DNA from: Asticcacaulis currens
GTDB taxonomy: Bacteria; Pseudomonadota; Alphaproteobacteria; Caulobacterales; Caulobacteraceae
Direction of reading: 5' to 3'
Assembly: GCF_028550395.1 (NCBI RefSeq)
Contig: NZ_JAQQKW010000004.1
Coordinates: 186,001-250,000, forward strand
Length of the DNA stretch: 64,000 bases
The notes under the pieces were generated by a model, which did no database searches, was not told the origin of the DNA, and was given only the letters and a program-made list of their open reading frames with translations. Shown here piece after piece: positions 33,362-41,935 of the stretch (positions are counted from its first letter, which is position 1; each line of letters starts with the position of its first letter). The position numbers were made by a program, and so were the translations under genes.

Positions 33362-36286
33362 GTGACCTTTCATCGCCTTCTTTGCCTGTCGGCTTCGCTG
33401 ACGGCTCTCACCTTCGGGGGCCTGACCCCGCACATCGCTCAGGCGCAAGCCGTGGCCTCGCGCGCCGTCGATATCGACATCAAGGCGGGCTCGCTTGATA
33501 CCGCTCTGGTGCAGTTGTCGCGCCTGACGGGCGTGCAGATCGTCGCCGACCCGAGCCTGACCAGCGGCAAGCGCACGGCGGGCTTTACCGGCCGCCTCAG
33601 CCTCGATCAGGCCCTGACGCGTCTCCTCCACGGTCAGTCGCTCGCCTACACGCTGAAGGGTCAGGTGGTGGTCATTCGCGCCGGTCAGGTGCAGACCTCC
33701 GCCCCCGTGGCCCGCACGGCAGCGACCGCCGCGACCGTGGCGCGCGCCGAAGCGCCGGCCACAGACACCCCGGTCGAAGAGGTCGTCGTGAGCAGCTTCC
33801 GCAACTCGCTGTCGAAGGCGCTCAATGAAAAGCGCCGCGCCACCAATGTCGTCGATGTCATTAATGCCGAAGACATCGGCAAGTTTCCCGCCAACAATAT
33901 CGCCGAAGCGCTTCAGCGCGTCCCCGGCATCTCGATCACGCGCGACCGCGGCGAAGGCCTCTTCGTGCGCGTGCGCGGCCTTGGTCCCAATTTTCAGAAC
34001 GTGACCATTGATGGCCGCAGCGCCGCCGTGAATGAGAACGTCCGTGATTCCGGACAATCGGGCCGTCAGTTCCGTTTCGATACGCTGGCCACGGAAATGG
34101 TCTCCGGCGTTGAGGTCATCAAGTCGCCTCTGGCCGCCATGGATGAAGGCGCGATTGGCGGTACCGTCAATCTGCGCACCTTCAAGCCGCTCGATTTTAA
34201 ACGCCCGACCTCGGCCCTCAGCCTGACCTCAACCTATGTTGAGCTGGCCAAGAAGGCCGACCCGAAGATGTCGGGCCTGTGGAGCTGGAATAACGAAGAC
34301 CGCACGCTGGGCGTGCTCGTTTCGGCCAATTACGGTATCCGCAGCCTGCGCTCGGACCGCATCACCGGGGTGAGCTGGACGACGGGCAAGATCGACGTCA
34401 ATGGCGACGGCGTGACCGACACCACCTATGTGCCGAGCGCCGTGCGCCCGACGCTGGAAACCGAACGCCGCGAACGCTGGGGCGTCAGCGCCGCCATCCA
34501 GTGGCAGCCACGCGAAGGCACCGAAATCGCGCTGTCGCACATCTATTCCCATTTGGACGACTTTTATGACGAGCGGACCTATTCGGCCGACTTCGTTCTC
34601 TCCAGCCTCGTTGCCAATACCGGTCAGGTGCGCGATGGCGCGCTGGTGGGTGGGCGCACCACCTCGACCAGCACCCAGATCGGGCGTGAGATCGACTATC
34701 TGGTCCACGACAACCAGTTGACCGATCTGAGCCTCAAGCAAAAGCTCGGGGCCTGGGACTTAAGTGGCAGCGTCTATGTGGCGCGCGCCTATTCCAATAC
34801 GGACAAGCCGATCACCCGTACCCGTGTGCTGGGGCAATCGGGCGGACTCGACTTCTCCCTCCCGCAGGTCGGCGAGGGCGTGCCGACCCTGACCTTTCTG
34901 ACCCGCAGCCTCAGCGACCCGATCCTGCCCTTCCGCCGTCTGGAATGGCGTGTCAACGACTCGCTCGACGAAGAAAACGCCGTACAATTCGACGCCCAGC
35001 GTGCGCAGAGCTTCGGTCCCTTCAGCCAGATTTCGGCGGGGGTCAAATTCCGCGACCGCTCGCGCCGTTATAACCGCCGCGACATCAACTTCACCAAGGA
35101 CTTAAGCGGCAAGACCATCGGCGGCAACAACACCCTGTTTGGCGGCGATTTTTACGACACGATCGACGTCGATAACTTCCTCGGCGAAGTAGGTGCCACC
35201 CTGCCCACGACGTGGCTGAGCCCCAACCGTGACCGGTTCATGGCCATTCTCGATATGTCGGCCATCGCCAATACGGCTCCGGCGCGCGGCGATCTGCGCA
35301 ACTCCTACTATGTGGCGGAAAAGATCTCGGCGGCCTACACGGCGGCGGATATCGACACGCAACTGTTCGGGCGCACCCTGCGCGGCGAAGTGGGTGTGCG
35401 CTACGCCGAAACCGAACAGGTCTCGCAAGGCCACGCCGATAATGGCACCGCCGCCCTGCCCGTGCGTTTTGAAAAGACCTATCGTGACACCCTGCCGAGC
35501 CTCAACCTCGTCTATGAACTGAGTGAGCGCGTGCAACTGCACGCCGCCGCCGCCAAGGTGATCACGCGTCCGTCTCTGGCCGACCTGTCGCCGCGCCTGA
35601 CGCTCAACTCTTCGGGGACGGTGTTCACCGCGGTCGGTGGCAACCCTCTCCTCGACCCGTTCGAAGCCAATCAGTATGATGTGACGGCAGAATGGTACTT
35701 TGCGCCGGGCTCGGCCCTGATCGGCGGCCTTTTCTATAAGGACATCACCACCTTCGTCTATAACCAGAACACCCCCATCGTTATCGACGGCCAGACCTAC
35801 ACCCTGACCGCTCCGGTCAATGGCGGCAGCGCCTGGGTGAAGGGAATGGAGCTCGCCTGGCAGCAGAATTTCCGCGATCTGCCCGCCCCGTGGGACGGTC
35901 TGGGCGCTCTGGCCAGCTATACGCGCACCGACTCCGAGGCCACCTACTCGCCGACTCTCATCGACAAGATGCAGAACGTGGCCAAAAACAGCTACAACCT
36001 GACGGTCTATTACGAGAAGAACCGTCTGGGGGCACGCCTGTCCTATGCCTGGGTCGATGATGTGCTGGCCTCGGTCGGCACCGGCGGTCTGGCCAGCCTC
36101 AACGACAAGGCCTACGGATCGCTCGATGGCAATGTCAGCTATAAGATCGACGATCAGTTCACGCTGGTCATCGAAGGCCAGAACCTGACCAACGAAGCGC
36201 AGTGGCAGTTCACGCAAAACGGCCAGTTCGGCGGCTACACCTTCAATGGCCGCAGCGTCTCTGTGGGCGTGCGCGGCAAGTTCTAG
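33362..36286 (+). CDS. TonB-dependent receptor with STN domain, Xanthomonas/Caulobacter type
   Basis: 974-residue receptor counted from GTG 33362 (GGGGAT site). The signal peptide starts VTFHRLLCLSASLTALTFGG and ends AQAQA. The STN domain is DIDIKAGSLDTALVQLSRLTG. A TonB-box-like EEVVVSS precedes the plug with NNIAEALQRVPGISITRDRG, VTIDGRSAAVNEN and GGTVNLRTFKPLD; the barrel ends SVGVRGKF. In-frame ATGs at 33170 and 33326 would give odd N-terminal tails. It is third in the sigma/FecR/receptor module. The ligand is unknown, but this family mostly takes up oligosaccharides. Confidence 0.9.
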   Translation: MTFHRLLCLSASLTALTFGGLTPHIAQAQAVASRAVDIDIKAGSLDTALVQLSRLTGVQIVADPSLTSGKRTAGFTGRLSLDQALTRLLHGQSLAYTLKGQVVVIRAGQVQTSAPVARTAATAATVARAEAPATDTPVEEVVVSSFRNSLSKALNEKRRATNVVDVINAEDIGKFPANNIAEALQRVPGISITRDRGEGLFVRVRGLGPNFQNVTIDGRSAAVNENVRDSGQSGRQFRFDTLATEMVSGVEVIKSPLAAMDEGAIGGTVNLRTFKPLDFKRPTSALSLTSTYVELAKKADPKMSGLWSWNNEDRTLGVLVSANYGIRSLRSDRITGVSWTTGKIDVNGDGVTDTTYVPSAVRPTLETERRERWGVSAAIQWQPREGTEIALSHIYSHLDDFYDERTYSADFVLSSLVANTGQVRDGALVGGRTTSTSTQIGREIDYLVHDNQLTDLSLKQKLGAWDLSGSVYVARAYSNTDKPITRTRVLGQSGGLDFSLPQVGEGVPTLTFLTRSLSDPILPFRRLEWRVNDSLDEENAVQFDAQRAQSFGPFSQISAGVKFRDRSRRYNRRDINFTKDLSGKTIGGNNTLFGGDFYDTIDVDNFLGEVGATLPTTWLSPNRDRFMAILDMSAIANTAPARGDLRNSYYVAEKISAAYTAADIDTQLFGRTLRGEVGVRYAETEQVSQGHADNGTAALPVRFEKTYRDTLPSLNLVYELSERVQLHAAAAKVITRPSLADLSPRLTLNSSGTVFTAVGGNPLLDPFEANQYDVTAEWYFAPGSALIGGLFYKDITTFVYNQNTPIVIDGQTYTLTAPVNGGSAWVKGMELAWQQNFRDLPAPWDGLGALASYTRTDSEATYSPTLIDKMQNVAKNSYNLTVYYEKNRLGARLSYAWVDDVLASVGTGGLASLNDKAYGSLDGNVSYKIDDQFTLVIEGQNLTNEAQWQFTQNGQFGGYTFNGRSVSVGVRGKF

Positions 36287-36329
36287 GCCGGTCAGCGGCC
36301 TTCTACACTGCGAGAATCAGACGAGCGGA

Positions 36330-36370
36330 AGCGGGACGGCGATCAGCATGGTCGTCCCGCTTTTCCTTTT
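36330..36370 (+). terminator. Rho-independent terminator of the receptor gene
   Basis: AGCGGGACG (36330-36338) pairs perfectly with CGTCCCGCT (36353-36361) and runs into TTTTCCTTTT. It lies 44 bases after the receptor stop codon. Confidence 0.85.
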
Positions 36371-36496
36371 ATCCCCTCTCGCATGCACGCATAGCCCCCG
36401 AATCGTCGGCACCCTTAAATAGCGCGGCGCGAAGCGAACGGTGAGCGGTTGATCGAGGGACTGACAGCCAGGTGTCGTCGAAATACCGCAAACCTA

Positions 36497-37369
36497 TCAC
36501 GTGTCCGTAAGCGGGCGGCGTGCGTCCTGAAAGGCCCAGCGAAGGGTTTTGGCAACGCTTCTCGCACTGGCTCGAACGAGAGGACGCAGCCCAGGCGCAA
36601 CATGGAGATGATGTAAGGCCTTGGCCCACGCTGGCATCAGATCTACGGCCGCTGTCATTATAAGATGATGGGCAGGCAGGGCGGACAATGAGGCGGGCCG
36701 TTGTGTAAACAGAAGCTCGGTCACGGTTCGTGTTCTGGTCGAAACGCGCAATTCGGGAAGAAAGCGCGTAATCAACAGCTCCGCTTCGGCGCGTGTCTGG
36801 GGCACGGGGTGGGCGCCCAGGCGTTTAGCAATAAGCCCGGCCTCCCGCACATATTGGTCCTGATCAGAGACGGTCATGTAAGGCTCTGCGTAGGCAATCC
36901 ACGCGTCGAGAAAGCCGAGCGTTTCGCAAACATGCACCCATGCGAGCAGCCACGGATCATCAGCCCGGTAAGGCCGACCGTCCTCCATAACCCCCTGGAC
37001 CTGCTTATGGATGGCCCGGACTCTGGCAATGGCCCCGTCGGCTTGCTCTCGTTCGGCAAAGGTGGTGACAGCAATGAAGCGCGCCGTCCGCCGCAGGCGC
37101 CCGCTCATGTCCTCTCGGAATTGACTGTGATCCCAAACCCCGGCGAGGGCCGCCGGGTGCAGCATCTGTACAAGCAGCGCCGTTACGCCCCCGATCATCA
37201 TGGTGGTCACGTCCGAATGCACCCGCCAGATTACCGATTCTGGTTGAAACAACGCATGGTTAGACCGGACGACAGGGGTTTCGCCCTTTGCGGGGTCATT
37301 AAAGACGGCCCGAACGCGAGACACGAGCACGTCTTTTAAGGGGCTTGTCAAAGACCGTTTGGCAATCAT
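36497..37369 (-). CDS. MpaB-type oxygenase (DUF2236)
   Basis: 290-residue DUF2236 protein, the family of fungal MpaB and latex-clearing-type oxygenases that bind a b-type heme. Family blocks seen are VIWRVHSDVTTMMIGGVTAL, MLHPAALAGVWDHSQF, VTTFAEREQADGAIARVRAI and WVHVCETLGFLDAW. No signal peptide is evident. A GGGGGAG ribosome site precedes the ATG. The substrate is unknown. It is transcribed away from the esterase at 37720. Confidence 0.85.
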   Translation of the reverse strand: MIAKRSLTSPLKDVLVSRVRAVFNDPAKGETPVVRSNHALFQPESVIWRVHSDVTTMMIGGVTALLVQMLHPAALAGVWDHSQFREDMSGRLRRTARFIAVTTFAEREQADGAIARVRAIHKQVQGVMEDGRPYRADDPWLLAWVHVCETLGFLDAWIAYAEPYMTVSDQDQYVREAGLIAKRLGAHPVPQTRAEAELLITRFLPELRVSTRTRTVTELLFTQRPASLSALPAHHLIMTAAVDLMPAWAKALHHLHVAPGLRPLVRASARSVAKTLRWAFQDARRPLTDT

Positions 37370-37719
37370 AACACTCCCCCATGGGGACGAGCTTTTTAGG
37401 CCGCGTCCGTCGTTTGGCGTCTTATGTAGCTATACGCCCATTCGTCGGGTTTCGAGCACTGAACTCATACTCAGGCAAGATTTGCGTGCAGCAACGCTTA
37501 TCATCCCACCTCACGGTAGGGGATGACCTGCCTGCCAAACTCACTTTTCCAATCCCCCAGTCCATTGTTTCTTGCCCCGGCGGCCACAAGTCGCCCGCCG
37601 GGCCACGGGTGTCGGCAAAATGCGCGCATATTCAGGGTTGGGACCTGTCAGGGGGGTTGCCTTGCCGCCGCGGATGCCGTCACGTAAAAAGCGATAAGCC
37701 AAGAAGGGGAGGTTACACC
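37370..37719. other. Divergent intergenic region, 350 bases
   Basis: It separates the oxygenase (minus) from the esterase (plus) and must hold both promoters. An AAGGGGAGG ribosome site sits at its right end. No gene, clear terminator or strong repeat was seen; a frame open from 37381 lacks coding character. Confidence 0.4.
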
Positions 37720-38670
37720 GTGCCATCCAGATTTGCGTCCTTCATCATCGCCGCCGCGTTTCTCGCAACGCCTCCAGCGGCGATGGCCCTGCAGCAGGCG
37801 TCAGCCTTGGCACCCAAAATGACGGAGGTCCCCCTTTACGGTGACGCCCCCATTCCAAATTCGAAACCGGTGGCAGACACCGAGACAGGTGCGCAAAAGG
37901 GCTGGATACAGAATGTGTCGCGGCCCACACTTCAAATCTATCTGCCGTCACCGGCCAAAGCGACGGGCACCAGCGTCCTCATAATTCCTGGTGGCGGCTA
38001 TGCGGGCCTGACCTTCGACTACGAAGGCGTTCAGCAGGCGCACTACTTCATCGATCATGGCATCGCTGCCTTTGTCCTGAAGTACCGTCTGCCGAGTGAT
38101 GCGACGATGGAGGATAAATCGATCGGGCCTCTGCAGGACGCGCAGCAGGGTCTGCGGTACATCAGGCTAAACGCCAGCAGCTGGAACCTCGACCCGGCGC
38201 GCATCGGGGTGGTTGGCTTTTCGGCAGGCGGCCACCTCGCGTCGACACTGGCAACCCATTTTCAGAAGGCTTATGCCCCGAACCCTGAGAACGTAAATCT
38301 CCGTCCAGACTTTCAGGTGCTCGTCTATCCGGTTATCAGCATGGATGCCAAGATCACCCACACGGGCTCAAGGACCGCGCTCCTCGGTGCATCACCATCA
38401 GATGCTCAGATCGAGGCGTTTTCAAGCGATCGAAACGTAACGACCGCCACACCGCCCGCTTTGATTCTCCACGCCGCTGACGACCAACTGGTGGATCTCG
38501 ACAATAGCCTGGCTTATCTCGAATCCCTTCGGCATGCGGGCGTCCCTGTTGAGGCGCGGATCTTCAGTAAGGGTCAGCATGGCTTTCCTTTATTGCCCCG
38601 CAGTACCTGGCAGGGTGCCATAATGGACTGGATCACCGCGAACGGCTGGCTCAGTCCGCGTAAACCGTAA
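37720..38670 (+). CDS. Secreted alpha/beta-hydrolase, acetyl-xylan-esterase-like
   Basis: 316-residue exported esterase from GTG 37720, preceded by a strong AAGGGGAGG site. Signal peptide VPSRFASFIIAAAFLATPP...AMALQQ. Active-site elements: oxyanion strand IIPGGGYAGLTFDYEG, nucleophile elbow GFSAGGHLAS, aspartate in LHAADDQLVD, histidine in GQHGFPLL. The layout is that of the small carbohydrate esterases annotated as acetyl xylan esterase or BD-FAE. It would remove acetyl or feruloyl groups from plant polymers in the periplasm. No other xylan genes are adjacent. Confidence 0.87.
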   Translation: MPSRFASFIIAAAFLATPPAAMALQQASALAPKMTEVPLYGDAPIPNSKPVADTETGAQKGWIQNVSRPTLQIYLPSPAKATGTSVLIIPGGGYAGLTFDYEGVQQAHYFIDHGIAAFVLKYRLPSDATMEDKSIGPLQDAQQGLRYIRLNASSWNLDPARIGVVGFSAGGHLASTLATHFQKAYAPNPENVNLRPDFQVLVYPVISMDAKITHTGSRTALLGASPSDAQIEAFSSDRNVTTATPPALILHAADDQLVDLDNSLAYLESLRHAGVPVEARIFSKGQHGFPLLPRSTWQGAIMDWITANGWLSPRKP

Positions 38671-38854
38671 GGCTCCCGAAAAGCACAATCACGGCTGACC
38701 GCTGCCTTAGGCTAACGCGACGCTTATGAGCTTATAGTCTCTTTTTTGGGCTGGTTCAGTGGACCCTGATCCTCATCTTGATGCCGTAGAAGGGACACTC
38801 GCCCTAAGAAGAGCCCTGTTCAAACCTAACGTCTGACCCTATCTTTGTGTCTAT

Positions 38855-40282
38855 ATGGCCGTAAAAACCACCCTCAATGCGACGAACCTTGCCTCTCTGG
38901 GCGCCGATCGGCTGGCGCAGTTGCTGATCGAGATCAGTGCGGGCGATGCCAACGCCAAACGCCGTTTACGCTTGGAACTCATAGGGCAGGATAGTCCATC
39001 GCGTCTCGTAAGTGAGGTCCAAAAACGTATAGCGGCGATTTCGGCCGCCGAAACGAGCGTGGGATGGCGCACTCTCAAAGGATTTCGGGGCGATCTCAAG
39101 AGTCTTCATGATCTGATCTTGCGTCAGATAGAGCCGTCAACTCCGAAAGACGCCCTTGAGCTTCTATGGAAGTTTCTGGACCTGTGTAATGGCGTAATTG
39201 AACGAACAAACGACGCATCCGGGGAAATCCTGACGCTTTTTAAGACAATCCCGGCTGACATAGCGCGACTGGCGACGGATTTATCCTCAGACCACGCAAC
39301 CCTCATCGCGCCTGCGGCCCAAGCCCTGATGGCTAATCGCTATGGCCAGTCGGACGCCCTGGTCTCGGGTCTAGCGGCGCAACTTGGGGAGATCGGTCTG
39401 AAAGCTCTACGAGCCGAATGTCTCACTGCGGCCAAATCCCCTGAAAAGGCCCATTCGCCCCGGCCACGGAAAGTCTCGCGCTGGAAACGCCGTCAAATTC
39501 AGGCCACACAGCTCCATCGCCGGACGCGGCAAGAGGTGACCCACATGGCGCTCGAAGCCATCGCGGACGCTGCAAACGACGTTGATGCCTTCATCGATCT
39601 GCAAGGTGATCCTAAACAACCGAGTACAGCGTTTCGTATCGCGACGCGCCTGCACGCGGTGGGCCGCGACGTCGAAGCCCTTAGTGTATTGGACGCCGCG
39701 CGCGGGCAACTCCACCGGACTGACCTGGTGTGGATTACGCTGCGCATCGAGATTTTGGAGGCCTCTGGCCACTCTGACGCCGCGCAGAGCCTTCGTCTCC
39801 AGACCTTTCGACACACACTCGATCCGGTATATTTGCGCACCTATCTCAAACGCTTGCCGGACTTCGAAGACGTTGAAGCTGAAGACGTCGAACTCGACGC
39901 GGCCATTACAGCGGATGACGCGTCTGGCGCTCTATGGCTTCTTATCCATTGGCCCTCACTTGATCGGGCCGCACGTCTCGTCCTCGCCCGTTCAAAAGAG
40001 ATAAGTGGCGAAAACCGCGAGCGTCTGGGGCTTGCCGCAGATCGCCTCGCCGCGCGCTATCCGGCAGCCGCCAGTCTTCTATACAGGCGCATGGTCGAAG
40101 CCATACTCATATCCGCACTCAGCGTTTATTATGCCGATGGGGCGGGATACGTCTGGGAAGCGGAGCGGCTGGCTGCCCGCATTCACGATCATGAGGATAT
40201 TGAACCTCATGCCCTTTGGGTGAAAAGGCTACGTGAGGTCTACCGACATAGACAGGATTTTTGGCAACGCGTTGACAGCTGA
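38855..40282 (+). CDS. DUF6880 family helical-repeat protein
   Basis: 475-residue soluble protein without signal or membrane segment, rich in helix pairs (RIATRLHAVGRDVEALSVLD, AQSLRLQTFRHTLDPVYLR, LVLARSKEISGENRERLGLA), like TPR or SEL1 arrays. The sequence fits DUF6880 proteins known from Rhizobiales and Caulobacterales, whose function is unknown. A lysine/arginine-rich patch near residue 205 (RPRKVSRWKRRQ) could bind nucleic acid. It stands alone between the esterase and the ArsR operon. Confidence 0.75.
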   Translation: MAVKTTLNATNLASLGADRLAQLLIEISAGDANAKRRLRLELIGQDSPSRLVSEVQKRIAAISAAETSVGWRTLKGFRGDLKSLHDLILRQIEPSTPKDALELLWKFLDLCNGVIERTNDASGEILTLFKTIPADIARLATDLSSDHATLIAPAAQALMANRYGQSDALVSGLAAQLGEIGLKALRAECLTAAKSPEKAHSPRPRKVSRWKRRQIQATQLHRRTRQEVTHMALEAIADAANDVDAFIDLQGDPKQPSTAFRIATRLHAVGRDVEALSVLDAARGQLHRTDLVWITLRIEILEASGHSDAAQSLRLQTFRHTLDPVYLRTYLKRLPDFEDVEAEDVELDAAITADDASGALWLLIHWPSLDRAARLVLARSKEISGENRERLGLAADRLAARYPAAASLLYRRMVEAILISALSVYYADGAGYVWEAERLAARIHDHEDIEPHALWVKRLREVYRHRQDFWQRVDS

Positions 40283-40389
40283 GGCTATCAGCCTAAACCC
40301 GTCATTTGCAAAACGGTCGTGGTCATGGGCCAGTGCAAGGCCGTACGGCACGCGCGAAGCCCACGTTACAGCCATCGAGGACGTTAAAA

Positions 40390-40429
40390 TCAATTAGCAT
40401 TGACTAATTCATTAGAATTGACTAATTGA
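40390..40429 (+). promoter_or_regulatory. Tandem operator of the ArsR-type regulator
   Basis: Two 18-base units follow each other. Both contain ATTGACTAATT (40399-40409 and 40417-40427) and the dyad TTAG-N6-CTAA. The whole is bounded by TCAATTAG (40390-40397) and CTAATTGA (40422-40429). It ends 5 bases before the ATG, where no ribosome site is seen, so transcript start and repressor site probably coincide. Confidence 0.65.
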
Positions 40430-40434
40430 TCTAT

Positions 40435-40767
40435 ATGGAACCCGCTACACCCATTGATACCATTATGCGCGCGCTGGCCGATCCTACACGTCGGGCCGTT
40501 TATGAGCGTATCGCCGGAAGCGGCGAGATAAGCGTGGTCGATTTGACCCGCGATAGTGGCGTGACCCAGGGAGCGATCTCTCAGCACCTGAAGACCCTCC
40601 GCCAAGCGGGGCTCGTGGTCGAACGTCCAGAGGGTCGAAAGGTGTACTACCGTGCGAATGCACGAGGCCTCGAACCTTTGTCTACGTGGCTGGGGCATTA
40701 CACGACCTTTTGGCAGGCACGTTTTGATGACCTGCGCGCAACCCTGAAGGAAATGGACAATGACTGA
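40435..40767 (+). CDS. ArsR-family transcriptional regulator
   Basis: 110-residue winged-helix repressor: MRALADPTRRAVYERIAGSG, ISVVDLTRDSGVTQGAISQH, LKTLRQAGLVVERPEGRKVY. It lacks the cysteine metal sites of true ArsR/SmtB proteins and belongs to the group paired with SRPBCC genes. ATG 40435 has no ribosome site, and TTG 40426 (MIYMEP) is an alternative. The stop overlaps the SRPBCC start by 8 bases. It probably represses its own operon through the tandem operator. Confidence 0.9.
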   Translation: MEPATPIDTIMRALADPTRRAVYERIAGSGEISVVDLTRDSGVTQGAISQHLKTLRQAGLVVERPEGRKVYYRANARGLEPLSTWLGHYTTFWQARFDDLRATLKEMDND

Positions 40768-41215
40768 GGCAAACACGATTGTGGTCGATGAGGTTTTTCC
40801 GCATGAAGCCGGGGTCATTTGGGAAGCCTTGACGTCAGGGGAATTGATGGCGCGGTGGATGATGCCCGCTACTGGCTTTCAGGCGGTCGTCGGGAACAGA
40901 TTCACGTTCAAAACAACACCAGCAGGGGAATGGGACGGGACTATTCAGTGTCAGATTCTTGAGATTGTGCCTCTCGCCCGGTTTACCTACAGCTGGAAGG
41001 GCGGCGATGAACGCAACACCGGCTACGGCTCAAAACTCGATACCATCGTAACTTGGACGTTATCCGCCGGCGAAGGTGGTACCCGAGTTCGCTTGGTCCA
41101 TTCAGGGTTTAGTCTACCGAAGAACGAGGTCGCCTTGAAAAATATGGGCGACGGCTGGAAAAAAGTACTTCCGCGCCTGTCCGCTACGGCCTCCGAAATC
41201 CGGGGTGCAGAATGA
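40760..41215 (+). CDS. SRPBCC (AHSA1-like) domain protein
   Basis: 151-residue START-like protein: VDEVFPHEAGVIWEALTSGE, LMARWMMPATGFQAVVGNRF, TFKTTPAGEWDGTIQCQI, WTLSAGEGGTRVRLVHSGF. Such proteins bind hydrophobic ligands and nearly always sit behind an ArsR-like gene. The ligand is unknown. It overlaps both neighbours. Confidence 0.88.
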   Translation: MTEANTIVVDEVFPHEAGVIWEALTSGELMARWMMPATGFQAVVGNRFTFKTTPAGEWDGTIQCQILEIVPLARFTYSWKGGDERNTGYGSKLDTIVTWTLSAGEGGTRVRLVHSGFSLPKNEVALKNMGDGWKKVLPRLSATASEIRGAE

Positions 41216-41619
41216 GTGCGAGATGGGCTGGCGGTTGTGGATGCGGGACATTGCGCTACAGCATGGAGACAGACCCGATCGCCATGGTTGATTGCCAATG
41301 CCGCGACTGTCAGTTCGAAAGTGGCACAGGGCACGCCTCGCACGTAGTTTTCGAATGCACGCCGGCGGTGCTGACAGGCGAGGCGGCAGAATTCCAGATG
41401 TTTGGCGAAAGCGGACGAGCTAAAACAAGACACTTCTGCAAGATATGCGGGTCACCCGTCCTCATGAGCTTTTCCGCTCATCCCCGCATCATAAGTGTGC
41501 GTGCCGCCACCCTTGATACACCTGAGAGATATAAACCCCAGTTCGCAACCTATATCTCTCGGGGCTATAAGTGGGACCATCTCGACCCTGACATACCAAA
41601 GTTTGATCGTATGCCCTAG
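41212..41619 (+). CDS. GFA family zinc protein
   Basis: 135-residue protein of the GFA family (named for glutathione-dependent formaldehyde-activating enzyme). The zinc-binding cysteines are in GGCGCGTLRY, CQCRDCQFESG and FCKICGSPV. Start overlaps the SRPBCC stop by ATGA, so it is the third gene of the ArsR operon. Many family members are not formaldehyde enzymes; the context suggests detoxification of a small molecule recognised by the SRPBCC protein. Confidence 0.88.
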   Translation: MSARWAGGCGCGTLRYSMETDPIAMVDCQCRDCQFESGTGHASHVVFECTPAVLTGEAAEFQMFGESGRAKTRHFCKICGSPVLMSFSAHPRIISVRAATLDTPERYKPQFATYISRGYKWDHLDPDIPKFDRMP

Positions 41620-41935
41620 GCATACCATTCGAACAGCCAACGTGACTTTGGGACATCGTTTTTAGTGCGAACGCAGACGCTTTGCGTCACCTACCCGAAG
41701 TGACATAGCCCGGGAGAAAATAGCCCGAAGGCGCCGTTTGTCGCTAATCCCGAACATGGCAACCCGCCTATTACCTGACAACCATCCGCTCTGCTCCCGA
41801 TGTTGAGGTGCGGACGGCCGTGCCTGCGGGTTCAGGAGCGCAGGTCGGCGAACATCTGTCTTAAGGCAGTGCTCTAAAATCGACGCTCGTTAGAGGCGGC
41901 TCAAATCTCAGTGCCTTGATCGCCATCTGAGTGTT
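41620..41935. other. Convergent gene-free interval, 316 bases
   Basis: It lies between the end of the GFA gene (plus) and the end of the receptor gene (minus). No reading frame with a ribosome site, no strong hairpin with T run and no repeat were found. Confidence 0.4.

Noticed and set aside
35102-36217. 371-residue open frame antisense to the third receptor
   Set aside because: Same mirror pattern as the other antisense frames.
40390-40429. Short tandem repeat as a CRISPR-like array
   Set aside because: Only two units with no spacers, placed at a promoter; an operator explains it.
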